Of a stretch of DNA of 58,534 nucleotides, positions 35,545 through 43,243 are shown in pieces; position 1 is the first letter of the stretch, and every line of letters begins with the position of its first letter. Origin of the DNA: Bacilli bacterium (GTDB lineage Bacteria; Bacillota_I; Bacilli_A; ML615J-28; CAG-313); contig JAFQPO010000006.1 in the NCBI GenBank assembly GCA_017411715.1, forward strand, positions 1 to 58,534. Reading direction: 5' to 3'. The position numbers and the translations under genes are program-made. The notes below the pieces were generated by a model that did no database searches, was not told the DNA's origin, and saw only the letters and a list, made by a program, of their open reading frames with translations.

Positions 35545-36630
35545 TTATAATGAAACATTAAATTCAATTGTTTCTTTTTCTTCACCTTTACTAACTTCAA
35601 TCATAAAAGATAATGGTTTATTTCCTTCAGTAAGTTTTATACGTCCATTAAAACTAATTCTACTATCATTTGTCATTAATTTAAATGAATATCCATTTTT
35701 AATAAATAAACGCATTTGTAACTCAACTTTAACTAATTCTAAGAAATGATCCCAGAACCCATTCATTCTTATTGTTTGAGGACAGTTTTTACCACTAAAA
35801 TAATGGTGTTGTTTAACATCATCGATAGTTAAATTATTTTCATCTAGTAAATATGCAACAAGCTTTGCGGTTTTTTGCCATGTATAATAAATATCTGTAC
35901 CATATGTTATGCATGATTCAATGCCAATACTATTATTATTTCCACCGCGATTAGCAATCTTTTTATAACCGGGAGAATAGTATGTTTCACCTAGATGATA
36001 GTATCCATCAACCACTTTGCATAAAATGCTTTGGTCATTTATATCAGATGTTGTAGGAATTCGATCCACAATAACTTCACCATTTTTTTCTTGATAAACG
36101 CGGGGAGCTTTTATATTAGTTACTTGATTATTAATTTCATAGTATCCATCACTTGAAATACTAACAATTCCTTTTTTTCCATCATCAATAACATTTGTCT
36201 TATATAAAGTGTAATCAAACTTAGTTCCATCACCTGCGTGATATGCTACTTCATTATCCGGAACATTATGATAAATTCCTTCATTATCAACAACATATTG
36301 ATAACTACATAAGTACTTTACAACATCTCCTGGAGATTGTTCCCAACTTCTATTGTAAACCGCTTCACTCCAAAATTTCGCAGTATGAAGATGCGATGCA
36401 TCGCCTGTATCATGAACAGTAACATATCTATTTGGTTTTACAATTCCTGGACGATTATCATCATTTACTTCTACAATATTTTCATTAAAGGATAAATCTT
36501 CAAATAGGTATTTAGCAGCACTTGATACAATTTTATGATCGTATTCTAATTGCCATCCATAAACTCTAATATCTCTTATGATAATTTTATCTACTACATT
36601 ATTTTTTATAAAATTAATTACTTCTTTCAT
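35545..36630 (-). CDS. N-acetylmuramoyl-L-alanine amidase without signal peptide
   Basis: The 361 residues carry a type-2 amidase domain (about 72-310) with TVHDTGDASHLH, VAYHAGDGTKFDY, NNSIGIESCITYG, and KQHHYFSGKNCPQT. It lacks the lipoprotein signal and surface repeats of its two larger relatives in this window, so it would stay in the cytoplasm unless exported another way. The start overlaps the GNAT gene by 17 bp, with AAGGGAAG as SD. A cytoplasmic role in muropeptide recycling or lysis, or an unconventional export route, are both possible. Confidence 0.88.
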   Translation of the reverse strand: MKEVINFIKNNVVDKIIIRDIRVYGWQLEYDHKIVSSAAKYLFEDLSFNENIVEVNDDNRPGIVKPNRYVTVHDTGDASHLHTAKFWSEAVYNRSWEQSPGDVVKYLCSYQYVVDNEGIYHNVPDNEVAYHAGDGTKFDYTLYKTNVIDDGKKGIVSISSDGYYEINNQVTNIKAPRVYQEKNGEVIVDRIPTTSDINDQSILCKVVDGYYHLGETYYSPGYKKIANRGGNNNSIGIESCITYGTDIYYTWQKTAKLVAYLLDENNLTIDDVKQHHYFSGKNCPQTIRMNGFWDHFLELVKVELQMRLFIKNGYSFKLMTNDSRISFNGRIKLTEGNKPLSFMIEVSKGEEKETIEFNVSL

Positions 36631-37177
36631 AAGCTTCCCTTTCTAGTACTGATAACCAGCAATCAATTGTTTCACCATTCTTTCCACGATGTTTAACCAT
36701 CTTATAATGTTTAAAACCACATTTTTCTTGAACACGCTTTGATTGATTATTTGTTACAAAATGTCCACATACAATAAAATCAACTAACAAATCATCAAAT
36801 AAATATTCAATGACCCTTTTAACAGCCTCAGGCATCAACCCTTGTCCCCAATAATCTTTTGATAAAACATATCCTATTTCTCTTCCTTTTAGATTATTAT
36901 ATTCCGGAAGTTCGCTCTCAGGATACATTTCTAGGCCTAGTGAACCAATAACTTTTCCTTCATACTCAAGCGCAAAAGTTTTTTTAGTTTCAATAAAGCG
37001 ATGTAAGATTTCTAAAGATTCATCTTTACTTTGATGATGTTGCCATCCAGCCATCTCACCAACGCCATCAACTTTTGCATACTCATAAAAATCTTCTAAG
37101 TCAGTTAATTTCCATGGACGAAGTATTAATCTTTTTGTTTTTAATACTACTTTTGAAATATCTACATTAATATTCAT
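36614..37177 (-). CDS. GNAT N-acetyltransferase (RimJ/RimL-like)
   Basis: The 187 residues have a GNAT fold: LKTKRLILRPWKLTD, then YVLSKDYWGQGLMPEAVKRV (acetyl-CoA loop) and VQEKCGFKHYKMV. It is a distant relative of the GNAT at 3217-3765. It overlaps the amidase gene and is the first gene of the GNAT-amidase-YdcF run. The substrate is unknown, although the coupling to an amidase makes an amino sugar or muropeptide a reasonable guess. Confidence 0.87.
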   Translation of the reverse strand: MNINVDISKVVLKTKRLILRPWKLTDLEDFYEYAKVDGVGEMAGWQHHQSKDESLEILHRFIETKKTFALEYEGKVIGSLGLEMYPESELPEYNNLKGREIGYVLSKDYWGQGLMPEAVKRVIEYLFDDLLVDFIVCGHFVTNNQSKRVQEKCGFKHYKMVKHRGKNGETIDCWLSVLEREAYERSN

Positions 37178-37200
37178 GATAACACCTTCTACTAATAATA

Positions 37201-37229
37201 ATTATATCAAACTTATTAATGTTTGTAAA
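37201..37229 (-). promoter_or_regulatory. Sigma-A promoter of the GNAT-amidase-YdcF run
   Basis: TTTACA (37224-37229), 17 bp, TATAAT (37201-37206) with TGA before the -10 box. Confidence 0.7.
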
Positions 37230-37233
37230 TGAA

Positions 37234-37270
37234 AAAGACTAAGTTTAACACTCAGTCTCACTTAGTCTTT
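37234..37270 (-). terminator. Intrinsic terminator of the InlB-repeat amidase gene
   Basis: Stem AAAGACTAAG/CTTAGTCTTT (37234-37243 with 37261-37270) is followed on the minus strand by TTTTTC. Confidence 0.75.
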
Positions 37271-37276
37271 CAATTA

Positions 37277-40249
37277 TTATTTTGTATATATACCAGGAAT
37301 TGCTGATGCAAGAGTAATTGTTTTTGTTACTCCATTTTCAGTAACTTTTACTTGGTATGTTGCGATTTGGCTAAATTCAGGTTGTTCAGTTACTCGACCA
37401 TATTCACCAATATATTCACTTTGAGATACAAATTCAAATTGAACATCTTTTAAAGCATTCATTAATTCATATTCCGCTTCAACTAAATCAATGAATTCCC
37501 ACCAAATTTCTAAATCATTTTCTAGAAGCGGTTGAGGACAATCTTTAGCAGCAAAGAAATGGTGACCAACTACTCTTGTAATATCTAAATCATACATAGT
37601 CATAAGTTGTGCAACAAGTTTAGCTGTTAATTGCCATGTGTACCATAAATCAGAACCTTCATCTACCGCTGATTCAATACCAATACTATGTTTGTTACCA
37701 CCACGTGAACAAATACGTCCTTCCCAAACATTTGAATAACACCACCAAGTTGTACCCATATAGTATTCACCATCAACAACTTTAAATGCTAAGCCTTGAT
37801 CATTTAACCAATAGCTATCAGTTACATAACCAATACTACCACGTTGTTCTTTGTAAGGGACTTGTATCACTGTTTCTTGACCATTAATTGTAAATTTAGC
37901 ATTTGGAGAAATACCCCATTCTGGCCATTGTGGATCATTTTCATTATATTTAACGCCCGTAGCAGTCCATTCAAAATTACTACTTGCGCCATCACCTGCA
38001 TGCCATCCTCTAACATCTAAGTCTAATGTTTGGAAGACACCATCATTACCAGTACAGAAGTGAGCTGATGCATCAACTGCAGCACCTTTAAAGTAAATCG
38101 CAGTTGCTTCTGCATCTGAACCTCTTGTCATACCAGCAGTATAGTGAACAGTAACAAATTCAACCTTATCTAGTCCACTACTCCAGTTACCAGCTGCCAT
38201 AACGTCGGCTAAATGTGCAGTATTATATGTAATATCAATACCATAGCCAATTTTACTTACGCTACCTAAAATATCGCTGTAGTATACTGGTGTACCTGCA
38301 CCTATACCTAAACCATATCTTGTGAAGATATTACTTTCGTGTGATGCGATAACATGTTCTAAAGCAGCAGATAATTCAGATGGAAGTACAGTTACAACAA
38401 AATCAATATAGATAGTTTCATCACTTGCAACTTTAACTCTGATTGTGGCAACGCCTTCAGCAAGTCCTTTTACTTTACCACCATCATCTACAGTAGCAAT
38501 ACTTGGTGTTAAGCTTTCCCAAGTAAGTTCTTCAATAGTACCATCGCGTTTAATATATTCAGCAACTAATTCAATTTCTCCACCAATTGATACATATGAA
38601 TTAGTTTTATAACTAATATCAAAATGATCAGGGCTTGTGATTTCGATTGTTACACTATCAGTAACTCCACTTGGAGAAAGTGATTTAATTGTGATTGTTA
38701 CAGTACCATTTTCAAGTGGATAAATTAAGCCACTTTCAGAAACAGTTGCAATAGTCTCATCACTTGTTGTGAATTCAACATCTTTAATTGCTGCATTTGT
38801 AGGATTTAATTCCCAAGTTAATTGATATTCCTCAAATCTATCTAAAGCATTAACTTTATTAGTAATTGTGATATCTGATACAGGAGTTTCTTCTATCCAT
38901 TTAGCATATAGCGTAATATCTGTTGTGAATGAAGTAACTTTCTCACCTGTAAATTCAGGGTTATCATACCAACCATCAAAAATATAATAAATTTTAACTG
39001 GTGTTTTTGGTACATTGTTTGTTTCTGTAATATCAAATTCGCAAATTTCATATTCGCTTAAAGTATCCCAGAAGCCATTAGCTGCTTTTTCTTTTGTAAA
39101 GTCTTCGCTAATTGGATATGTATTTCTATGTTCTTTAAATAAGAATGCTCCTAATGAATATCTCCAGAATGCTTCATCACCTTTTTGTAAACTACTCTTT
39201 GATGTGGCATTTGAAGTAACATTAATAATATAAGCTTTTAACCATGCCCATTTACTTGCATATCTTGCATCGCCAAAGAAGCCATAAATAGCACTAAACT
39301 TATTAGCGAAACCAACTTGAGTTTTTCCAGCACCTTGAACCATACCATCAATGTTAGCACTAACTCCACCCCATGCTTTTGCGTCATTTAAGAAATCGGC
39401 AACCATTTCTTCACGTGTAGTGTAACTCCAGTTACCACCATTTAATTCATATGTTACAAGTGGCATTACTTCTTCCCATTTAGCATAAATAGTAATATCG
39501 TTTTTATAAGCAGTTGATGTTTTTACAATTGCAGAACCACTAAATTCAGCATTTAAATACCATCCTAAGAATCGATATCCATCTTTTTTAGGCGTTGGTA
39601 GCATAACACTAGTACCAACTTGGAAGGATTCAACTAATCCGCCTTCAACTACTCCATCATTTAATACATAAGTAATAGTTTTAGTTTGACCTGTCCATGA
39701 TGCTTCTAATGTATAGTTTTTATTTTCAGCTAAAGTTTCTACTAATTCGCCATCTGAATACCAACCATCAAAGTCGTAACCATCACGAGTAGGAATAGGT
39801 AAAGTTACTGATGCATAATCTGTAAAATAAATTGTTCTTTCAGTAAGTGTACCACCATTTGGTCTTAAAGTAACTTTATACTCTTTTGGTGCATAGTTAG
39901 GGTCCTTTTCACCACATGCACATTCTCCATCAACAAAGATATGTTCATGTTCAGCACCAGATTCTTCTTCCCATTTTGCAGTTAATGTTATATTAGAACC
40001 TATTGTGTTTACACCAAAATCCCAAGCTGAATCATAATAGAACCATCCAACAAAAGTATATCCTTCTTTAGTTGGATCAGCAGGTTTAGCAACAGTGTGC
40101 CCACTTTCTACAGTTACAGCCGCCACTTCACTTCCACCATTTGAATCAAAAGTAACAGTGTAAGTAGCAGTAGTAGGTGTTGTTGTACATCCAACAATTG
40201 CCAAAATTGCAAAACCTACAAATAATATAGTGGATATTTTTTTAATCAT
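37277..40249 (-). CDS. Large lipoprotein amidase with InlB B-repeats
   Basis: The 990 residues comprise a lipobox (IVGC), an InlB B-repeat (about 30-92), a short His/Cys hook (HEHIFVDGECACGEKDPNY), two further InlB repeats (about 120-260), a fourth repeat interrupted by a helical insert (about 265-455), two Big_2 domains (about 458-630), and a type-2 amidase (about 680-935) with TVHYTAGM, GWHAGDGA, KHSIGIESAV and GHHFFAAKDCPQP. It targets the peptidoglycan stem-peptide amide or binds it. The second half is closely paralogous to the gene at 30968-34003; the N-terminal repeats differ. Confidence 0.9.
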   Translation of the reverse strand: MIKKISTILFVGFAILAIVGCTTTPTTATYTVTFDSNGGSEVAAVTVESGHTVAKPADPTKEGYTFVGWFYYDSAWDFGVNTIGSNITLTAKWEEESGAEHEHIFVDGECACGEKDPNYAPKEYKVTLRPNGGTLTERTIYFTDYASVTLPIPTRDGYDFDGWYSDGELVETLAENKNYTLEASWTGQTKTITYVLNDGVVEGGLVESFQVGTSVMLPTPKKDGYRFLGWYLNAEFSGSAIVKTSTAYKNDITIYAKWEEVMPLVTYELNGGNWSYTTREEMVADFLNDAKAWGGVSANIDGMVQGAGKTQVGFANKFSAIYGFFGDARYASKWAWLKAYIINVTSNATSKSSLQKGDEAFWRYSLGAFLFKEHRNTYPISEDFTKEKAANGFWDTLSEYEICEFDITETNNVPKTPVKIYYIFDGWYDNPEFTGEKVTSFTTDITLYAKWIEETPVSDITITNKVNALDRFEEYQLTWELNPTNAAIKDVEFTTSDETIATVSESGLIYPLENGTVTITIKSLSPSGVTDSVTIEITSPDHFDISYKTNSYVSIGGEIELVAEYIKRDGTIEELTWESLTPSIATVDDGGKVKGLAEGVATIRVKVASDETIYIDFVVTVLPSELSAALEHVIASHESNIFTRYGLGIGAGTPVYYSDILGSVSKIGYGIDITYNTAHLADVMAAGNWSSGLDKVEFVTVHYTAGMTRGSDAEATAIYFKGAAVDASAHFCTGNDGVFQTLDLDVRGWHAGDGASSNFEWTATGVKYNENDPQWPEWGISPNAKFTINGQETVIQVPYKEQRGSIGYVTDSYWLNDQGLAFKVVDGEYYMGTTWWCYSNVWEGRICSRGGNKHSIGIESAVDEGSDLWYTWQLTAKLVAQLMTMYDLDITRVVGHHFFAAKDCPQPLLENDLEIWWEFIDLVEAEYELMNALKDVQFEFVSQSEYIGEYGRVTEQPEFSQIATYQVKVTENGVTKTITLASAIPGIYTK

Positions 40250-40277
40250 AAATGTCCTCCTTGTTTAAATTCACTTC

Positions 40278-40306
40278 ATTCTAACATAAATAATAATTTT
40301 TTGCAA
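40278..40306 (-). promoter_or_regulatory. Sigma-A promoter of the InlB-repeat amidase
   Basis: TTGCAA (40301-40306), 17 bp, TAGAAT (40278-40283). Confidence 0.65.
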
Positions 40307-40333
40307 GAAAATCAAATATTAGCAAATGAAAAA

Positions 40334-40371
40334 GCATTTATAAAAGAATAGATTATATCTTCTATAAATGC
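40334..40371 (-). terminator. Intrinsic terminator after the malQ-lipoprotein run
   Basis: Outer stem GCATTTATA/TATAAATGC (40334-40342 with 40363-40371), with partial inner pairing, is followed on the minus strand by TTTTTC. It lies just after the 47-codon tail ORF rather than after the stop at 40511, supporting the tail as part of the gene. Confidence 0.65.
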
Positions 40372-40377
40372 ATATTT

Positions 40378-40521
40378 TTACTCATAAGTAGATTTTTCTA
40401 AAATAGAAGAAACATCTGCAAAACGATAACCAATAAAATGATTATCACCATCAGATATCATATATACATAGCTTTCTTCTCCACTAGTTTCTTCTACTTT
40501 AAATCCTATATTAGTAAACAC
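40378..40521 (-). pseudogene. Frameshifted C-terminal tail of the lipoprotein at 40511-41011 (candidate)
   Basis: A 47-codon open frame begins at a GTG (40521) overlapping the end of the lipoprotein gene and ends at TAA (40378-40380). It encodes VFTNIGFKVEETSGEESYVY followed by a segment containing GYRFADVSSILEKSTYE, which has the composition of real coding sequence. It lacks its own SD. Removing one base near 40522 would join the two frames (..SIRL-VFTNIGF..). It is either a real single-base frameshift, a sequencing error, or a programmed shift. A separate gene seems unlikely. Confidence 0.5.
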
Positions 40522-41011
40522 TTAGTCTTATACTAAAATCGCAAGATTCACCATAATTTATTGCTCCTGCATGAAATGCAACAGTAAACAATCCTAAATT
40601 AACATCAAAATGGATTGGTCGTAATAATGTAGTTGCTATTTTAGAGTGTAAAAATTTTTGAACAATTTGACCACCAAAGAAAATACATGATCGGTTACTT
40701 GAACCAACTACAATTTCTTTATCTAACCCTAGTAATTCTAATATAAAAGAAGTATAACTTCTAGAGCCAATTCCCTTTGCATATGCATAAATTGTAAAAC
40801 CACATCCGATATCAAATTTATTAATATACATATCATCCGCTAATACCATATCAAATGAAGTATCACTACTTCTATAACTAATTCCAACAAAGTCATCACC
40901 ATGGAATCTTATTTGTGGTAAAGAAGACCCACCATCTTCTTTTAAACTACAACTTGCTAGAGTAAATGTCAACAATAAAATTGTTATTAATGTAAATAAT
41001 TTTTTCTTCAT
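40511..41011 (-). CDS. Small lipoprotein of unknown function, possibly truncated
   Basis: The 166 residues have a lipobox (LASC, Cys21). The mature part reads as a beta-rich domain with no recognised family (GFTIYAYAKGIGSRSY, VGSSNRSCIFFGGQ, LGLFTVAFHAGA). It starts immediately after the malQ stop, so it is translationally coupled. The frame stops at 40511, but an open frame in the next phase continues for 47 codons up to a terminator, so the native protein may be about 210 residues. The role is unknown. Confidence 0.75.
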   Translation of the reverse strand: MKKKLFTLITILLLTFTLASCSLKEDGGSSLPQIRFHGDDFVGISYRSSDTSFDMVLADDMYINKFDIGCGFTIYAYAKGIGSRSYTSFILELLGLDKEIVVGSSNRSCIFFGGQIVQKFLHSKIATTLLRPIHFDVNLGLFTVAFHAGAINYGESCDFSIRLSVY

Positions 41012-41012
41012 T

Positions 41013-42485
41013 TTATTCTACCTCATTTCGCTTATACAATTTCATCCAGTACGCAATTTTTAATGCCAACCCATCATTTATTTCATAGTCATATACTCTG
41101 TAATCCCAATTACCGCCTAGTGTGTTAGGTGTATTCATTCTACCTCGATCAGGTAATTCCAAATAATCTTGATAAGCAATGATTGCTAAATTCGCATTAG
41201 TTGCTAAAGCACATTTAACAATTTCTTCCACCAAATATAATTCATCCTTGACTGCTAAATAATCTAAAACATAATATTTCTCATCAGTTTCTAAATTATT
41301 AAACCACGTTCTAATCGTTGGTAAGTCATGAGAACTTGGATAGACAACTGAATTATTAATTACATTATATGGTGCATGTAAACTATCATGTTTAGGATCA
41401 AAACCAAATTCAAGTATTCTCATACCAGGATACTTTAATTTTTTTAACATTGTGTGTACACTTTTTGTTAAAGTTCCTAAGTCTTCCGCAATCAAATTTA
41501 ATTTTCCTAATTTTTCTTCTAGTTTTTTAAATAACTTTACATTAGGTCCTTTGACCCATTTACCATTAACAGCAGTTTCATCACCATAAGGAATAGCCCA
41601 ATATGCTTCAAATCCTCTAAAATGATCTATTCTAGAAACATCGTAAATACTTAGTGAGTGTTTCATTCGTTTAACCCACCACTCATATTCACATTCTTCC
41701 ATCTTTGACCAGTTATATACTGGATTTCCCCATAATTGACCAGTTTTAGAAAAATCATCTGGTGGGCATCCCGCAACTTTATTTGGCACATAATCTTTAC
41801 TGATATCAAATAATTCCACATTACTCCAAACATCGCTACTATCCATTGCGACATAAATTGGAATATCACCAATAATCTTGATATTTTTCTTATTGGCATA
41901 TGCTTTTAAGTCATACCATTGTTTGTAAAAAATATATTGAACAAAATACCAAAACTCTATATCTGCTTGATGATTTTTAGTAAATTCTTTTAACGCTTTT
42001 GTATTTCTTGTTTTATATTCATTATCCCAATCAAGCCAACATTTATTATCTTGTTCTTTTTTTATGCTCATAAATAAAGCATAATCAGCAAGCCAAAACT
42101 TATTATTTTTAACAAATGTATCATATGCTTTATTCTTTTCAAATCTTTGATATGCTTTATTCAAAACTCCATATTTTGTATTATATAAATATCCGAAGTC
42201 TACTTTATCAAAATGCTGTTTTAAATACACATAATCTTTATGTTCTAATAAGCCATCTTCACACAATAAATCATAATCTATCATATAAGGGTTTCCAGCA
42301 AAAGCTGAAAATGTTGCATAAGGTGAATCACCATAAGATGTATGACCAAGTGGTAATATTTGCCAATATCTTTGATTAGCAGTTTCTAAAAAATCGACAA
42401 AACGATATGCCCATTCTCCCATTGTTCCTACGCCATATTCACCTGGTAAACTTGTTATATGTAATAATATGCCTGCTTCTCTCAT
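41013..42485 (-). CDS. malQ: 4-alpha-glucanotransferase (amylomaltase)
   Basis: The GH77 enzyme transfers alpha-1,4-glucan chains during maltodextrin or glycogen use. The 490 residues match bacterial MalQ: REAGILLHITSLPGEYGVGT, WQILPLGHTSYGDSPY, DIPIYVAMDSSDVW, then VSRIDHFRGFEAYWAIP (nucleophile Asp), LIAEDLGTL (acid/base Glu) and PSSHDLPTI (Asp). A GTG two codons upstream is in frame, but GAGG sits 5 bases before the ATG at 42485. A lipoprotein gene follows directly. Confidence 0.96.
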   Translation of the reverse strand: MREAGILLHITSLPGEYGVGTMGEWAYRFVDFLETANQRYWQILPLGHTSYGDSPYATFSAFAGNPYMIDYDLLCEDGLLEHKDYVYLKQHFDKVDFGYLYNTKYGVLNKAYQRFEKNKAYDTFVKNNKFWLADYALFMSIKKEQDNKCWLDWDNEYKTRNTKALKEFTKNHQADIEFWYFVQYIFYKQWYDLKAYANKKNIKIIGDIPIYVAMDSSDVWSNVELFDISKDYVPNKVAGCPPDDFSKTGQLWGNPVYNWSKMEECEYEWWVKRMKHSLSIYDVSRIDHFRGFEAYWAIPYGDETAVNGKWVKGPNVKLFKKLEEKLGKLNLIAEDLGTLTKSVHTMLKKLKYPGMRILEFGFDPKHDSLHAPYNVINNSVVYPSSHDLPTIRTWFNNLETDEKYYVLDYLAVKDELYLVEEIVKCALATNANLAIIAYQDYLELPDRGRMNTPNTLGGNWDYRVYDYEINDGLALKIAYWMKLYKRNEVE

Positions 42486-42522
42486 AAACACCTCTTCAAA
42501 TATTTAAAACTATAATTGAAAT

Positions 42523-42559
42523 AAACCTTTTAGACTATGTTTAATAGCCCAAAAGGTTT
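42523..42559 (-). terminator. Terminator between the 31-residue peptide gene and malQ
   Basis: Outer stem AAACCTTTT/AAAAGGTTT (42523-42531 with 42551-42559) with an inner GACTAT/ATAGCC stem (one G-U pair). It begins four bases after the peptide stop on the minus strand. Confidence 0.75.
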
Positions 42560-42562
42560 TGT

Positions 42563-42658
42563 TTATTTTCTTAAAATACTAAAAAATCCAAGTACTACTG
42601 CTCCAAGAATTGGTAACATAGCAGCAAGAAATCCAGATCCACATGATAAAATTGCCAT
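42563..42658 (-). CDS. 31-residue membrane peptide
   Basis: A 31-codon ORF starts with ATG at 42658, 6 bases after a strong AAGGAGGA SD, and ends with TAA at 42563-42565. The peptide begins MAILSCGSGFLAAMLP, forms one hydrophobic helix with Gly/Ala-rich spacing, and ends in a basic FFSILRK tail. It resembles small membrane regulators or hydrophobic toxin/bacteriocin-like peptides in form only; no family is recognised. It lies between hpt (13 bp upstream) and a terminator, so it is the last gene of the flavoprotein-hpt transcript. Confidence 0.7.
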   Translation of the reverse strand: MAILSCGSGFLAAMLPILGAVVLGFFSILRK

Positions 42659-42671
42659 TTTGTCCTCCTTT

Positions 42672-43241
42672 TTATTCCATATACATTGTTGGTTTTAAAA
42701 CACCAACATATGGTAAATTTCTAAATTGTTGGTTAAAATCAAGACCAAATCCTACAACAAATTTATTTGGAATTTTAAAACAAATATATTTAGGATGTAT
42801 ATTTTCTATTTGACGCATTGAAGGTTTATCTAATAATGTCGCAACTTCAATTGAAGCAGGGTGATACTCATTAAGGGCTTCAATAGTTTTTTGAATAGTT
42901 AAGCCACTATCAACAATGTCTTCAATTATAATTAGATTTCTATTTTCAATTGATAATTTATTCAATCCTTCAATTGTTACACACCCGGTTGATTTAGTAC
43001 CACAATAGCTAGATACTTTAACACATTCATACTCCATAGGGATATAAATACTATTTAATAGTTCTGATAAGAATGGCACGCTCCCTTTTAATAGCGCAAT
43101 TAACAAAGGATTTTTTCCTACATAATCCTTGCTAATTTCTTTACCTACTTCTTCAATTCTTTTAATTAATTCTTCGTGTGTTATTAATATTTCTTCAATT
43201 CCTTCGTTTATATTAGTCATAGATTTAATCTCAAAACTCAT
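42672..43241 (-). CDS. hpt: Hypoxanthine phosphoribosyltransferase
   Basis: The enzyme makes IMP or GMP from hypoxanthine or guanine and PRPP. The 189 residues match HPRT: LLIALLKGSVPFLSELL, VKVSSYCGTKSTG, the PRPP loop IIIEDIVDSGLT and PNKFVVGFGLDF. It follows the COG2509 flavoprotein gene by 2 bp and precedes the small membrane peptide. With upp, udk and the surface nuclease/nucleotidase it completes a nucleobase salvage set in this window. Confidence 0.95.
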   Translation of the reverse strand: MSFEIKSMTNINEGIEEILITHEELIKRIEEVGKEISKDYVGKNPLLIALLKGSVPFLSELLNSIYIPMEYECVKVSSYCGTKSTGCVTIEGLNKLSIENRNLIIIEDIVDSGLTIQKTIEALNEYHPASIEVATLLDKPSMRQIENIHPKYICFKIPNKFVVGFGLDFNQQFRNLPYVGVLKPTMYME

Positions 43242-43243
43242 AA

